A DNA stretch of 64,000 nucleotides. Origin: Yoonia sp. SS1-5. Its GTDB lineage: Bacteria > Pseudomonadota > Alphaproteobacteria > Rhodobacterales > Rhodobacteraceae. The notes under the pieces are model-generated. The model was given only the letters and a program-made list of their open reading frames with translations, searched no databases and was not told the DNA's origin. Positions 17,216 through 27,421 of this stretch are shown piece after piece; within the stretch, counting starts at the first letter, position 1, and every line of letters starts with the position of its first letter. The translations under genes and the position numbers were made by a program. The stretch spans positions 271,733 through 335,732 of the forward strand of contig NZ_CP151764.2 of assembly GCF_038443705.2 (NCBI RefSeq), given 5' to 3'.

Positions 17216-17674
17216 GTGTTATTCGCCAATCAACTGGCAACAGCCAAGAGAGTATTGAGTGGCCTGCTCTTTGCTGGTTCCGGCTGGTTGTTCTGGTCCG
17301 GAATGGTGGATGCGGTTAATTCTTCAAAGTATAATGGTTGGACATCCACAACGGCACAAATTTCATTGGCTAGACAGGCTCCATATCCGAAATCTACCGC
17401 TTTGGTTAGATACGTTTACGAAGTTGACGGCGTCCAATTCGAGTCAAGCGTTGTTAAAGTTTTGTCCGAGCCATTTGTCGTAGACTCGTTCAAGACAAGA
17501 CAAGGTGTGAACAAGAACTTGAGGTTAGGTCAGGAAATTCGTGTGAGATATGACCAACTGAATCCCTCCAGAACGGTTATGTTTGAACCCAATCTGACAG
17601 GAATATTGTCTATATTCTCGTTGTCGGCATTCATGTCTTTGGCTGGGATAATTTGCTTGCGAATGGGCAAGTAG
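17216..17674 (+). CDS. DUF3592-like membrane protein
   Basis: 152 aa from a GTG start with GGGAG just upstream. Two membrane helices (residues 12-33 and about 125-148) flank an extracytoplasmic beta-rich region with ARQAPYPKSTALVRYVYEVD and IRVRYDQLNPSRTVMFEP, the pattern of DUF3592 proteins. Function is unknown. It is separated from the BCCT operon by the hairpin and from the SDR gene by about 180 bp in which I see no gene, so it is probably monocistronic. Confidence 0.75.
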   Translation: MLFANQLATAKRVLSGLLFAGSGWLFWSGMVDAVNSSKYNGWTSTTAQISLARQAPYPKSTALVRYVYEVDGVQFESSVVKVLSEPFVVDSFKTRQGVNKNLRLGQEIRVRYDQLNPSRTVMFEPNLTGILSIFSLSAFMSLAGIICLRMGK

Positions 17675-17853
17675 TTGCTTGAACTGGAAGTGCAAAATTA
17701 TGGAAAATCTCATATCAAAGGTTTTTCGAACAGAGAAAAATCATCCAACGATCGATAGCCTAGCAGTAAATCGTCATCAACATACTCAGCATCGAGATAG
17801 TGGATCAGATGAGCATTTAGGCCACATGAACCAACCAAACTTGAGGGGCAGAG

Positions 17854-18645
17854 ATGTCAACAAATTTCCTACAACCAACCAAATTATTTGACATTGCGGA
17901 ACGGCGGTTCCTGATTACCGGTTCTGGAAGTGGCATCGGTCTGGGTCTAGCACAAGGAATAGGCGCTGCGGGCGGAAAAATAGTGCTTAATGGCCGTGAT
18001 GTTCACAAACTAGAAGTCGCAGAAAACAAGCTCAGGAAATCCGGAATTCACGTTGAAACGGCCGCCTTCGATGTTTCGGATCCCGACACGATCGAAAGCA
18101 ATATCAAAAAAATTGAAGCGGAAATTGGTCCCATTGATGTTTTGATCAACAATGCTGGCACCAACCGAAGGGGTCGCATGGCCGATATCTCGGCAAACGA
18201 CTATCAGACAGTCATACAAGCCAACATAGACGGCCTGTTCCTGACTACACGTGCTGTCGCACCCTATATGCAAGATCGCAAAGCTGGCAAAATCATCAAC
18301 ATATGCTCAGCTCTTTCAAAACTTGGTCGAAAAGGTGCCGTCGCATATTCTGGTTCCAAAGCCGCTGCAGCAATGATGACGGCCTCGATGTGCGATGAAC
18401 TGGCAGCCGATAATATTCAGGTGAATGGTATCGCGCCAGGTTATTTCCTCACAGAAATCACGCAAGTCATAAAGGATGATCCGGTTCACAATGAGTGGCT
18501 CATGAAACGTACTCCGGCTGAGCGTTGGGGACAGCTTGAGGATCTAGTGGGTGCGGCAATTTTCTTGTCGTCTGACGCGTCCAACTTTGTAAATGGGCAT
18601 ATTCTTTACGTTGACGGTGGCTTGACGGCTGTAATGGGAGGATGA
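17854..18645 (+). CDS. SDR-family dehydrogenase (gluconate 5-dehydrogenase-like)
   Basis: 263 aa classical short-chain dehydrogenase. The cofactor motif is TGSGSGIGLGLA (residues 23-34), NNAG is near 97, and the catalytic Ser/Tyr/Lys are in ICSALSKLG and AYSGSKAAA (YxxxK near 166). The C-terminus VNGHILYVDGGLT is typical of the IdnO/gluconate 5-dehydrogenase branch. A GAGGGG site precedes the ATG. Its stop overlaps the next start as ATGA, pairing it with a GldA-like dehydrogenase, which suggests two steps on one polyol or sugar acid. Confidence 0.88.
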   Translation: MSTNFLQPTKLFDIAERRFLITGSGSGIGLGLAQGIGAAGGKIVLNGRDVHKLEVAENKLRKSGIHVETAAFDVSDPDTIESNIKKIEAEIGPIDVLINNAGTNRRGRMADISANDYQTVIQANIDGLFLTTRAVAPYMQDRKAGKIINICSALSKLGRKGAVAYSGSKAAAAMMTASMCDELAADNIQVNGIAPGYFLTEITQVIKDDPVHNEWLMKRTPAERWGQLEDLVGAAIFLSSDASNFVNGHILYVDGGLTAVMGG

Positions 18646-19718
18646 GCGCTATGGACAGGGTCTTAGGAATGCCCGCGAAATACATTCAAGGGCAAGGGGC
18701 TTTGAATCGGATTGGAAATGCGGCGAGTGAACTTGGCCAAAGTGCCCTGGTCTTCGCTGACAAGTTGGTACGTGGTCTGGTTGAACAACAGGTTTCGGAC
18801 AGCTTCGAATCTGCCAAAGTCGCGCACCATTGGACAGATTTCGGTGGGGAATGCTGCCGCTCTGAAATTGACCGTTTAAAATCTGTTGCAAAGGATCGTG
18901 AGGTTCACATCATCAGTGCCATCGGCGGCGGGAAAGCGCTTGATGCTGGAAAGGCCGTCTCATCGGAACTAGAATTGCCATTCATGTCGATTCCATCGAT
19001 AGCGTCGACTGATGGTCCCGTCAGTTCAATTGCTGTGGAGTATGATGAAGACCATACCCATATCGGCGTCATGCGGTTCAATCGCAGCCCATCCGTAGTG
19101 TTGGTTGACACAAGAGTTATTGCCGAAGCGCCTGCCAGATTGCTTGTCGCAGGCATGGGAGATGGACTAGCCACGTGGTTTGAAGCACGAGCGTGTCACG
19201 CAAAAGGAAAGACGAATTTTCGAGGGGGCGCGATCTCGAACGTCGCCATGACGTTGGCGCGTTCTTGTCATGAGACTATTCTTGAGTTTGGCGTCGAAGC
19301 GTTCATGGCTGTCAAACGTAAGACGGTCAACGAAGCAGTTGAACGCGTGGTTGAGGCCAATGTTTTCCTAAGTGGGGTTGGATTTGAAAACACTGGCGTT
19401 GCCGCTGCTCATGCACTCGATGCCGCTGTCTCACGGTTCAGCTCCGATCATTCCATTCAGCACGGGGAACGGGTAGCGCTTGGTGTATTATTTCAGTTGC
19501 GGCTTGAAAAGGCCGAAAACGACTTGGCCGAGCTCAGGCCGTTCTACGAGAAAGTTGGCTTGCCAACCACACTAGGTGGGATTGGTCTAAATGGTATGAC
19601 ACAAGAGAGCCTCAACGCATTGGCTGACCTCATATTACGAGACGGATCTCCAATCCGAAATTTGCCGTTTGATGTGTCAAAGAAAGATGTCGTTGCGGCT
19701 CTCAAGTCACTGATTTAA
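18642..19718 (+). CDS. Glycerol-dehydrogenase-like iron-type dehydrogenase
   Basis: 358 aa of the GldA group of metal-dependent alcohol dehydrogenases. The NAD-binding IGGGKALDAGKAV is near residue 90. Probable metal ligands are Asp in AGMGDGLATWFEA (near 175), His in AAAHALDAAV (near 258) and His in SIQHGERVALG (near 275). The start overlaps the SDR stop. Glycerol itself may not be the substrate, since the partner SDR points to a longer polyol. No transporter or regulator is adjacent, because the downstream side is taken by a Tn3 remnant. Confidence 0.87.
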   Translation: MSAMDRVLGMPAKYIQGQGALNRIGNAASELGQSALVFADKLVRGLVEQQVSDSFESAKVAHHWTDFGGECCRSEIDRLKSVAKDREVHIISAIGGGKALDAGKAVSSELELPFMSIPSIASTDGPVSSIAVEYDEDHTHIGVMRFNRSPSVVLVDTRVIAEAPARLLVAGMGDGLATWFEARACHAKGKTNFRGGAISNVAMTLARSCHETILEFGVEAFMAVKRKTVNEAVERVVEANVFLSGVGFENTGVAAAHALDAAVSRFSSDHSIQHGERVALGVLFQLRLEKAENDLAELRPFYEKVGLPTTLGGIGLNGMTQESLNALADLILRDGSPIRNLPFDVSKKDVVAALKSLI

Positions 19719-19901
19719 AAATCTTTCGGATGCCACTTAGTTGTGGTTCGCCCAATTTTGCTGTCTTGTTCTCCAAGGTAGTTACTGTTTCGGTTCAGCG
19801 GCTTGGCCTAGGGGGCTCGAGGCTGCGCAATCGGACAGATTCTGGAACATTTGCGAACATAGCGGGTTGCCGTCTGGATTAAGGCGGCTGAAGATGTCGT
19901 C

Positions 19902-21782
19902 TTGATGTTTACGGAGGCCGAAGTGACACCGGATATTGCACGAGATTGGGGTTTGTCATTTGACGATCTGCTGTTTCTGGCCGCATTGCCAGAAGATGCC
20001 TGCCTGGAAGTAGCGCTTCAGCTTTGCCATCTCCGTCGCACAGGCCGGTTTGCAGAGGATTGGTCATGTATTTCCGATGACGCTCTTTTGTATGTGGCCT
20101 CGCAGATTGAACAGCCTGACGCCCGCCCGCACCGTTCTTTCGATGATCGGACAGCACGCCGATACCGGGTCAAACTGATCGAACATCTGGATCTTTCTCG
20201 AGCTACTGCGGGTGATCTTGCTGCCCTGAAAACTTGGTTGTTGACGGAAGCCTGCCCATTGGGCGGTTCAGGTGCTGAGATGATCCAGCAAAGTTTTCTT
20301 CGGTTCAGGGATCATGGGTTTATTCCGCCATCCGAAAAAGCGCTTTCACGGATTGTACGGTCGGTCCGCCGGGAATTTCTGGACGGATATCTTGTATCAG
20401 TACTCAACGCATTGGCGCCTGAAACGATCTCCAAGCTGGAAAGCTGCCTTGCCAATCCAAGCGAGGACCACGGGTTTCAGCGTCTGAAAGCTGACGTTGG
20501 TGCCGCGACTTTGGATAACGTGCTGGATGCGGCTGAAAGACTGGAATTCATTCACAGCTTGGCTCTGCCATTTGAACTATTGGCGCATATTAATCCGTCA
20601 TGGCTCGCTACGCTGACGCGCCGGGTGGAAGGAGAAACAGCAACCGAGATGCGACGACATAGCAAGGCACGACGCCTTGGTCTGTTCGCCATTTATCTCA
20701 TGTCCCGCCGCGCGCGGATGATTGACGGGCTTGCGGATCTATTGCTTGAAGTTGTGCATCGGATTGGCACCAAATCCCGACGCAAGGTCATCAGCAGGAT
20801 TGCTGCTGATATCGAGAAGGTACATGGCAAAGAACGGTTACTTGTGGACATTGCAACGGCAGCAATGCTGACCCCAAATGGACGGGTCGCTGATGTGATC
20901 TTCCCAGTGGCAACAGCGGTCAAGCTGAAGGCCATCATAGATGAACACCGGGCCAAGGGTACATTGGACGTTCGGATACAGACGATAATGCGCGGTTCCT
21001 ATGCCAGCCACTACCGGCGCATGCTGCCATCGTTGCTTTCCGTTTTGGAATTTCACTCGAACAATGAAACCTGGCGGCCCATTCTGGACGCGCTGTCTCT
21101 GATCGTGCGTTTGAATGAAGAAGGGCGACGACTTGTGCCTGAATCACTGGCCCCGGAAGGGTCAATTCCCCGCAAATGGCGAGACACAGTCGTTGATCAG
21201 AGGGGACGACTCAACGTCATTTCATTTGAGCTTTGTGTGTTGACCCAACTGCGAGAACGGATACGCGCCAAGGAAATCTGGATCGCGGGTGCTGACAGGT
21301 ATCGAAATCCAGATGATGATCTGCCCAAAGATTTCCCGCAGAAGCGGGAGGTTTACTATACCAGGTTGAACCTGACCCGAGATGCAAAAGCCTTCTCGGG
21401 TTCCGTGCGTGAACAGTTGGAACAGGAACTGCTTCAACTGAATGCGACAATGCTTTCCAATGAAAAGGTGAGGATACGCTGGTCTGGCGAAAACAGGATC
21501 GGCATCACGCCCTTTGATCCAGTGCCCGAGCCCAAGCGGCTGATGACCTTAAAATCCGAGATCGGACGACGTTGGCCCATGACGGGTTTGCTGGACACGT
21601 TGAAAGAAACCGCATTGGAGACGGGTTTTCTCGATGCCTTCGAGACATCAGCCACCCGGGAGACATTGCCGCGCGATGTGCGTGACCAGCGCCTTCTTCT
21701 TTGTTTGTATGGTTTGGGAACGAATGCAGGCCTGAAAAGGGTTGCAGCGGGTGTTCCCGACGTTAGCTATGACGAACTCAAG
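19902..21782 (+). pseudogene. Tn3-family transposase, 5' fragment
   Basis: About 627 codons match the N-terminal part of a Tn3-family transposase (DUF4158-type start, then ITPFDPVPEPKRL and GFLDAFETSATR before the catalytic domain). The frame ends at DVSYDELK where the IS481-type element begins, and only a few chance codons follow. The DDE catalytic domain is absent here, so the protein is inactive. It belongs to a different lineage from the 983-aa transposase of the intact element, although the fold is the same. A matching 3' fragment type lies far away at 50054-50654. Confidence 0.88.
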
Positions 21783-22962
21783 TGTAAAACTTCAGACTTG
21801 ATCTGACGGACATCTCAGCTTGCGACGCTGAGAACGGGTTGCGCACTGTCCGATTGGTCGTGCGTTTTGATCGTCTTCTCGACAGCGATGTGTAGCGTTT
21901 CGCGGAAGGTCTGCATAGGTGTTTTGCCATAGCAGTGACGTCCCGAATGTGGCCGCTGTTCGTTGTACTTTGCCAGCCACGCATCCAGATCGGCCTGCAA
22001 CTCTTCGACTGACCGATACAGTTTCTTGCGGAATGCGATGTCGTAGAACTCATCCTTGATGGTGCGATGGAACCGCTCGCAGATGCCGTTTGTTTGCGGA
22101 GAATTGGCCTTGGTTCGGGTGTGGTCCACGTCCTCGACGGCCAGATAAAGCTGGTAGGCGTGGTTCTCGACCTTGCCACAGTATTCCGTGCCCCGGTCTG
22201 TCAGGACGCGCAGCAGGCTGATCTCATGCTCTGCAAAGAACGGGATCACGCGGTCGTTCAGCAAGTCGGCCGCGGTGATTGCCGTCTTTTCAGTGTAGAG
22301 CTTGCAGATCGCCACGCGGGCATAGGTATCGACAAAGGTCTGTTGATAAATGCGTCCGACGCCCTTCATTGTGCCCACATAATAGGTGTCCTGGCTGCCC
22401 AGATAGCCAGGGTGGTGGCTCTCGATCTCGCCATGGGCTTCTTTCTTGGCCTTGGCTTTTTCCAGCGCGGCCAACTGATCCTCGGTGAGCAAGATACCCT
22501 CTTGGGCGGCACGGGCCTCCAGGGCCTTGAGGCGCTTTTTCATGGTTTCCAGATCATTACGCAGCCAGATCGACCGGACGCCCGACGATGACACCATGAT
22601 GCCTTTCTGCTGCAGCTCCCACGACGCCCGTTTCTGACCCAGAGCCGGGTTGTCGATGGCCAGTTCGATGACCGCCTTCTCGACATGTTCTGGCACGCGG
22701 TTTTTCATCACCGGCTTGCGGCGGCTGAGATCCATCAGGGCTTCTTCGCCACCCTGATCGTAAAGTTCTCTGAACCGGTAAAAGCTGTCCCGCGAATAAC
22801 CCATCACTTTGCAGGCCTGCGACACGCTTCCGAGCTGTTTGGCCAGTTCCAACAGCCCCAGCTTCGGCTTGATGATCTTCTCTTGAATACTTGTCATTGA
22901 TCGACACTCCTTGATTGCGCTCCAGAAGAGCAGAAATGTCAGATCAAGTCGTGTGTTTTACA
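21783..22962 (-). mobile_element. IS481-family insertion sequence
   Basis: 1,180-bp element with inverted ends: left TGTAAAACTTCAGACTTGAT, and right (read inward) TGTAAAACACACGACTTGAT. Both are followed by CTGAC and start with the TGT of IS481 elements. No direct repeat is visible at the flanks (CTCAAG versus AATTAG), which fits a deletion next to the element after insertion into the Tn3 transposase gene. Confidence 0.85.
21815..22897 (-). CDS. IS481-family transposase
   Basis: 360 aa. An N-terminal helix-turn-helix (KQLGSVSQACKVMGYSRDSF) is followed by an rve/DDE integrase core. Visible catalytic acids are D in QQTFVDTYARVA, D in VLTDRGTEYCG and E in NGICERFHRTIKDEF. The C-terminal YNEQRPHSGRHCYGKTP block is typical of the family. 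The frame is intact, so the element may still transpose. It sits antisense to the truncated Tn3 transposase. Confidence 0.92.
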   Translation of the reverse strand: MTSIQEKIIKPKLGLLELAKQLGSVSQACKVMGYSRDSFYRFRELYDQGGEEALMDLSRRKPVMKNRVPEHVEKAVIELAIDNPALGQKRASWELQQKGIMVSSSGVRSIWLRNDLETMKKRLKALEARAAQEGILLTEDQLAALEKAKAKKEAHGEIESHHPGYLGSQDTYYVGTMKGVGRIYQQTFVDTYARVAICKLYTEKTAITAADLLNDRVIPFFAEHEISLLRVLTDRGTEYCGKVENHAYQLYLAVEDVDHTRTKANSPQTNGICERFHRTIKDEFYDIAFRKKLYRSVEELQADLDAWLAKYNEQRPHSGRHCYGKTPMQTFRETLHIAVEKTIKTHDQSDSAQPVLSVAS

Positions 22963-23047
22963 AATTAGGTTTGCGTGACCACAGAAAATGATGTTCGCTA
23001 TTCGTTCTGAAATCTGTCCGATTACGCAGCTTCGAGCCCCTTAGGCC

Positions 23048-23239
23048 GGCTTTGCAGTCGACGCCGCCCGCATGGATAAGAGGGACGTTGTCGCCGCAGT
23101 GCTTTATAGCCGCTGATATCAAACGGTCGTGTTCTTTTGAAAAAAGCGCTCCAAACAACAGTGTCATACCTATACTCGCCGTCGCTAACAAAAGAAGCGC
23201 CCATACAGGCTGTTTACGGTTCAACATTGACTGCAACAC
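23048..23239 (-). pseudogene. Small membrane protein gene interrupted by the Tn3 remnant
   Basis: From a GTG with AGAGGAA upstream the frame encodes a short N-terminus, one membrane helix (VWALLLLATASIGMTLLFGALF) and an outer segment with two Cys. It then runs into the transposon end, where it gains about 27 foreign codons. Removing 19805-23047 and one GGCTT copy gives ...DCKAAEPKQ and a TAA, a 69-aa product. The last codons therefore lie left of the element. Function unknown. Confidence 0.65.
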
Positions 23240-23342
23240 GGGCGTTTCCTCTTTCTGAATTTCTCTGGATCTACCGACGTTACTTCATGTTGGTTTCACT
23301 AATTTCAAAGGTTAGCCCCACAAGGCATTAGCTCGTCGAGAC

Positions 23343-23362
23343 TGTAGATCTTATGATCTACA
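23343..23362. terminator. Short hairpin downstream of the AraC gene
   Basis: TGTAGATC-TTAT-GATCTACA is a perfect 8-bp stem with a 4-nt loop, about 85 bp past the AraC stop. No clear T-tract is present. The rest of the gap (23240-23447) shows only a short stretch near 23390-23428 that resembles the end of an IS66 transposase frame on the minus strand. Confidence 0.4.
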
Positions 23363-23447
23363 TGCAGTCCATCAGTCATTTCAGTCATGCCAGCGAGTCG
23401 ATGTTGTTGAGCTTAGCGGTCTATATCAGGTTCGGCGATGAGACACT

Positions 23448-24293
23448 CTAATGGGCAGCCATCCGCCGAAACTTTGCTGGCGTGGTGCCGACGATTTTTT
23501 TGAAGCTTTCTGTGAGGTGGCTTTGCGATGAAAAACCAACTTGAATTGCGATATCTGCGATCGAGTCTCGACCTGTCAGCAATAAACCACGCGCCAATTC
23601 AACGCGACTATGGATAACATACTGATATGGCGACATCCCAGTTTCTTGCTTGAACATTCTGGAAAAATGGAATGGGCTTATTTCGACCGTTAGGGCAATG
23701 CGCTCAAGCGAAATATCCTCATCGAGATTGGCATTAATAAACTCAATTGCGCGGTTCGTTTTTGCACGTCCCAGTCCACCCAGGTTTTGCTTATCATCTC
23801 TCGGCTGGCGCGTTACCAACAGTTCTGTAAGGACTAAGCAAGTTAGGGCCTCAGCCTTCATCCGACCGCCAAATCCGTTGGAATCCAGGAACTGGAGCAA
23901 CATCCGTGAGATTTCACGCTGCCTTGGTAGTTGAACTCCGGACGTACTGAAATCTGAAAGGCTCTCGTTGGGTGCCAGATCTGCCAACATCCGCTTCTGC
24001 AATCCAGTCGGCGAAGAAATGTAGATGATCTCGCCGAAGTGTGCTGCTCGGGTCTTCAATTCTGCATCAGTTTCTGTGAATGTAATGTCGCCTCGCTCGA
24101 ATGCAGCCTTGCGCAGTTTGTCGGAACTATATGCAGTTTCACATTCGAAGTCGCTCTGATATAGGGTTAAGACATCGTGAGCTGGTTTGGCTTCAATGTC
24201 GACGTCATGAAGTGGCGCTGAAAACCCTATATGGAGATCAGGCGAAAGCCACTGACGGCCGCGCAACTCCCATATTGCTTTCTCATTGGCCAT
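23448..24293 (-). CDS. AraC family transcriptional regulator
   Basis: 281 aa with AAAGGAG before the ATG. The N-terminal half is a variable effector domain with no clear cupin signature; the C-terminal 100 residues are the double helix-turn-helix (DEDISLERIALTVEISPFHFSRMF, then DSIADIAIQVGFSSQSHLTESF and GTTPAKFRR). Family members activate neighbouring genes in response to small molecules. The nearest candidates are the hypothetical gene at 24386 and divergent katG, but no operator was found, so the target is unassigned. Confidence 0.9.
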   Translation of the reverse strand: MANEKAIWELRGRQWLSPDLHIGFSAPLHDVDIEAKPAHDVLTLYQSDFECETAYSSDKLRKAAFERGDITFTETDAELKTRAAHFGEIIYISSPTGLQKRMLADLAPNESLSDFSTSGVQLPRQREISRMLLQFLDSNGFGGRMKAEALTCLVLTELLVTRQPRDDKQNLGGLGRAKTNRAIEFINANLDEDISLERIALTVEISPFHFSRMFKQETGMSPYQYVIHSRVELARGLLLTGRDSIADIAIQVGFSSQSHLTESFKKIVGTTPAKFRRMAAH

Positions 24294-24385
24294 TTCGTCT
24301 CCTTTGCTAGCGTTTTACCACTTTAGACCTTAGTTCTATGCGACAATCTGTCAAACTCACGTATCTTAGTATGGACAATCTGCAT

Positions 24386-24844
24386 TCAGCTCTGCTGACG
24401 ATCCAAAAGGCTCTCATATCTCAGTAATTCGTTCGATAGAAAAATCGCGGAGCGTTCAAAGAGCTCGGCTGTTGTTGAATCACCGTGCCTTCGTGTGGTG
24501 TGAATCCCGATTTGACAACTATCTGATAATTTTGAATAGCCGCTGAGCAATATGGATACCTGCGTTAGCGTTGCGTGCAGGCCAGTGGGAAAGGGGTGCA
24601 GATTTGTGCCAGCTGCTACCCAACGTACCGTGCCGTTGACTTCGCACCCCAGTGTCATTCCTCGTCCGGCAATGGCATCTCCGATTGGGATTAGTTCGCT
24701 CCTTGATCTAACGAGAAGCGTTTGGAAGTCGCTTCGTTCAGACAGAGCATACCAGATTACTTGCCTCAGTTGTGCGTCCAGATCGCAAAGGTTGTATACA
24801 AACTGCACAATGCAATCGCAAATGGAGTGCTCGCAATCTGGCAT
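24386..24844 (-). CDS. Hypothetical protein
   Basis: 152 aa with GAGGAAG about 9 nt upstream of the ATG, which supports translation. It is soluble, Cys-rich at the N-terminus (DCEHSICDCIVQFVYNLCDLD) and has no membrane segment. I do not recognise the family. It is divergent from katG and may share its control region. The Cys cluster could be metal- or redox-related, but that is only a guess. Confidence 0.5.
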   Translation of the reverse strand: MPDCEHSICDCIVQFVYNLCDLDAQLRQVIWYALSERSDFQTLLVRSRSELIPIGDAIAGRGMTLGCEVNGTVRWVAAGTNLHPFPTGLHATLTQVSILLSGYSKLSDSCQIGIHTTRRHGDSTTAELFERSAIFLSNELLRYESLLDRQQS

Positions 24845-25192
24845 AGTGGATACTTCCTCTGAAACAATCTAGCAGAGCCACTGCCCCATGCTTTACGACA
24901 CAACAGAGTGCGACGCAGGCGACTTTCGAGATCAAGCTCACCACTAACCTATACTAGGGAAACCCAAGCATTGCTGTCAGGATCATGGCATGAATATCGA
25001 ATTCTTGCTTCGCTGACTTCGATCGGATGTTTGAAACTGCAAATAGGCATCCAATTTTCCTATTTTTTTCGAAGCTTCCCATTACTGGATACGTCACTTT
25101 TCCGCAATTTCCTGATGTCCCGCGCAACAACCCGATATCTGACAGCTGTTCAGAGAGGTAGCCAATATACATTCGAGGAATGGAGATGCCAG
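24845..25192. other. katG upstream region, no gene seen
   Basis: 348 bp between the hypothetical gene and the chosen katG start. The katG frame is open back to 24908, but the predicted residues are basic and low in homology and no ribosome site supports an earlier start. AT-rich stretches near 25040-25090 could hold a promoter. No clear operator was identified. Confidence 0.4.
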
Positions 25193-27400
25193 ATGAACCA
25201 GTCGCGCCCTATAGACCGAAATCAGCAAAACATACCGACAAGTTGTCCCTTTGGGCACACGCAACGCGGTACCGCCAACAATGACTGGTGGCCAAATCGG
25301 CTTAACCTTGGGCTGCTGCATCAACATTCGCAAGAGTCCATACCGCTGCAACCATCCTTCAATTATTCCAATGCGTTTGAAGAGCTGGACTACGCTGGTC
25401 TGAAGGCCGATCTCATCGCGCTTATGACTGACAGCCAAGAATGGTGGCCAGCTGACTACGGCCACTATGGGCCGTTTCTTCTGCGCATGGCCTGGCATTC
25501 GGCTGGCACCTATCGGACCGCCGATGGGAGAGGCGGCGGCGGGACCGGCAATCAACGCTTCGCGCCTCTGAACTCCTGGCCGGACAATGGCAACCTGGAT
25601 AAAGCACGCTTGCTCTTGTGGCCGATCAAAAGAAAATACGGCAAAGCGATATCATGGGCGGATCTCATCATCCTTGCTGGAAATTGTGCGCTTGAGAGCA
25701 TGGGCTTTGAAACCCTCGGGTTTGCTGGCGGTCGTCAGGATATTTGGGAGCCCGAGATCGATGTCTACTGGGGAAAGGAAAAATCCTGGTTAGGCAATGA
25801 ACGCTATTCAGGCGAACGCGTGTTGGAACAGCCATTAGCAGCTGTTCAGATGGGCCTGATCTATGTGAACCCCGAAGGTCCGGATGGCAAACCGGACCCC
25901 GCTGCATCAGCACATGACATCCGGGAGACATTCGCCCGCATGGGCATGAACGATGAAGAAACTGTCGCACTTGTGGCGGGTGGGCACACGTTCGGGAAAT
26001 GCCATGGTGCTGCCAGCGATGATCATCTGGGCCCGGCACCCGAAGGCGCGCCTATCGAAATGCAAGCGAAAGGATGGGCCAGCACGTTTGGCAGCGGAAA
26101 GGGAATTGATGCAATCACTACGGGGATAGAAGGAGCATGGACACCTGCGCCTACCCAATGGGACATGGGCTTTTTCGATGTGCTGATGGGCTATGATTGG
26201 GATGTGGCGCGCGGACCCGGTGGTGCCTGGCAATGGTATGCGGTGGGCTTGTCGGAAGCCGATCACGCCCCCAAGGCTGATGGGTCCGGCATGGCTCCCA
26301 TAATGATGACAACAGCTGATATGGCCATGAAGATAGACCCGGCATATGCCGCGATCTCGCGACGGTTTCACAATAGCCCGGATGCCTTTTCCAATGCTTT
26401 TGCGCAAGCATGGTTCAAGCTTACCCATCGCGATATGGGCCCCTCCAGCAGATATCTAGGGCACGACAAGCCCAACCAACAGATGATTTGGCAAGATCCG
26501 TTGCCTCCCATTGATCATCCGTTGATTGACGCTGATGACGTTGATGAACTTAAATCCGTGCTCCTGGATTGTGGGCTCGCGATCGCTGACTTGGTTTGGA
26601 TCGCTTGGGCGTCCGCCTCAACATTCCGCTGCTCTGACTTTCGCGGTGGAGCGAACGGCGCGCGCATTGCGTTATCACCTCAGAAGGACTGGGAAGTGAA
26701 CGAGCCATCTCGTCTCGAAAACGTTATTGAAGCTCTCACATTTGTCCAAATGACATTCAACTCAACGAGCGCGATGGGCAAAAAAGTCTCCCTAGCAGAC
26801 CTCATAGTGCTGGCCGGATGTGCAGGAATCGAAGCTGCTGCACATGAAGCTGGCTATCATGTTGAAGTTCCCTTCGTACCGGGTCGAAGCGACGCGACGG
26901 ATGGGCAAACAGACTTCAATAATATGGAAGTCTTAAAGAACCCGGCCGACGGATTCCGCAACTACGAAGGTGGTCCATTCGTGATGTCCTCGGAGGAGTT
27001 GTTAATCGATAAAGCACAGCTTCTCGGCCTATCTGCACCTGAGATGACCGCCTTGGTCGGTGGCCTACGCGTTCTCGGCGCGAATTTCGAGCAGAAAGAA
27101 TATGGTGTATTCACTGATCGCCCCGGCGTCTTGAGTAGTGACTTCTTTATCAACTTGCTCGACCTGACAACGACATGGCGAGCCATGGAAGGCACCGATA
27201 GCCTTTTTGTCGGCCACGACAATGAAACAGGGGCGGTCAAATGGATTGGATCACGTGTAGATCTGATCTTCGGATCCAATACCCAGCTTCGCGCGATTGC
27301 CGAAGTCTATGCCTCGTCAGATGGCGAAAAGCACTTCATCAACGACTTTGTTGATGCCTGGCACAAGGTCATGATGGCTGATCGCTTTGATCTGAGCTGA
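25193..27400 (+). CDS. katG: Catalase-peroxidase KatG
   Basis: 735 aa from the ATG at 25193 (GGAG seven bases upstream), the usual KatG length with two peroxidase-like domains. The distal-site Trp and His are in [11 protein letters not shown] (about residues 94-104), the crosslinking Tyr is in [12 protein letters not shown], the crosslinking Met in [11 protein letters not shown] and the proximal haem His in [10 protein letters not shown]. The C-terminal non-haem domain is complete ([12 protein letters not shown]). It removes hydrogen peroxide and has peroxidase activity. It is followed at once by a convergent TetR gene, and the next module also encodes redox functions. Confidence 0.96.
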   Translation: MNQSRPIDRNQQNIPTSCPFGHTQRGTANNDWWPNRLNLGLLHQHSQESIPLQPSFNYSNAFEELDYAGLKADLIALMTDSQEWWPADYGHYGPFLLRMAWHSAGTYRTADGRGGGGTGNQRFAPLNSWPDNGNLDKARLLLWPIKRKYGKAISWADLIILAGNCALESMGFETLGFAGGRQDIWEPEIDVYWGKEKSWLGNERYSGERVLEQPLAAVQMGLIYVNPEGPDGKPDPAASAHDIRETFARMGMNDEETVALVAGGHTFGKCHGAASDDHLGPAPEGAPIEMQAKGWASTFGSGKGIDAITTGIEGAWTPAPTQWDMGFFDVLMGYDWDVARGPGGAWQWYAVGLSEADHAPKADGSGMAPIMMTTADMAMKIDPAYAAISRRFHNSPDAFSNAFAQAWFKLTHRDMGPSSRYLGHDKPNQQMIWQDPLPPIDHPLIDADDVDELKSVLLDCGLAIADLVWIAWASASTFRCSDFRGGANGARIALSPQKDWEVNEPSRLENVIEALTFVQMTFNSTSAMGKKVSLADLIVLAGCAGIEAAAHEAGYHVEVPFVPGRSDATDGQTDFNNMEVLKNPADGFRNYEGGPFVMSSEELLIDKAQLLGLSAPEMTALVGGLRVLGANFEQKEYGVFTDRPGVLSSDFFINLLDLTTTWRAMEGTDSLFVGHDNETGAVKWIGSRVDLIFGSNTQLRAIAEVYASSDGEKHFINDFVDAWHKVMMADRFDLS

Positions 27401-27421
27401 TGCTTACTGCAAACAACAAAC

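Larger units (their letters stand above)
19805..23047. mobile_element. Decayed Tn3-family element carrying an IS481-type insertion
   Basis: Ends are related inverted repeats: the left (19805-19860) begins GGCCTAGGGGGCTCGAGG and the right (22991-23047, read inward) begins GGCCTAAGGGGCTCGAAG. Both share TCGGACAGATT. Flanking bases GGCTT at 19800-19804 and 23048-23052 form a 5-bp target duplication, which fixes the boundaries. Inside are the 5' two-thirds of a transposase and an IS481-type element. The transposase 3' end and any resolvase are deleted up to 28 bp from the right repeat. It cannot move by itself. Confidence 0.85.

Noticed and set aside
17679..17891. 70-aa frame before the SDR gene
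   Set aside because: His/Asn-rich, overlaps the SDR start in another frame, and has no ribosome site or similarity.
24908..25192. 95-codon N-terminal extension of KatG
   Set aside because: Basic, low-homology sequence without a ribosome site; KatG proteins start near the chosen ATG at 25193.
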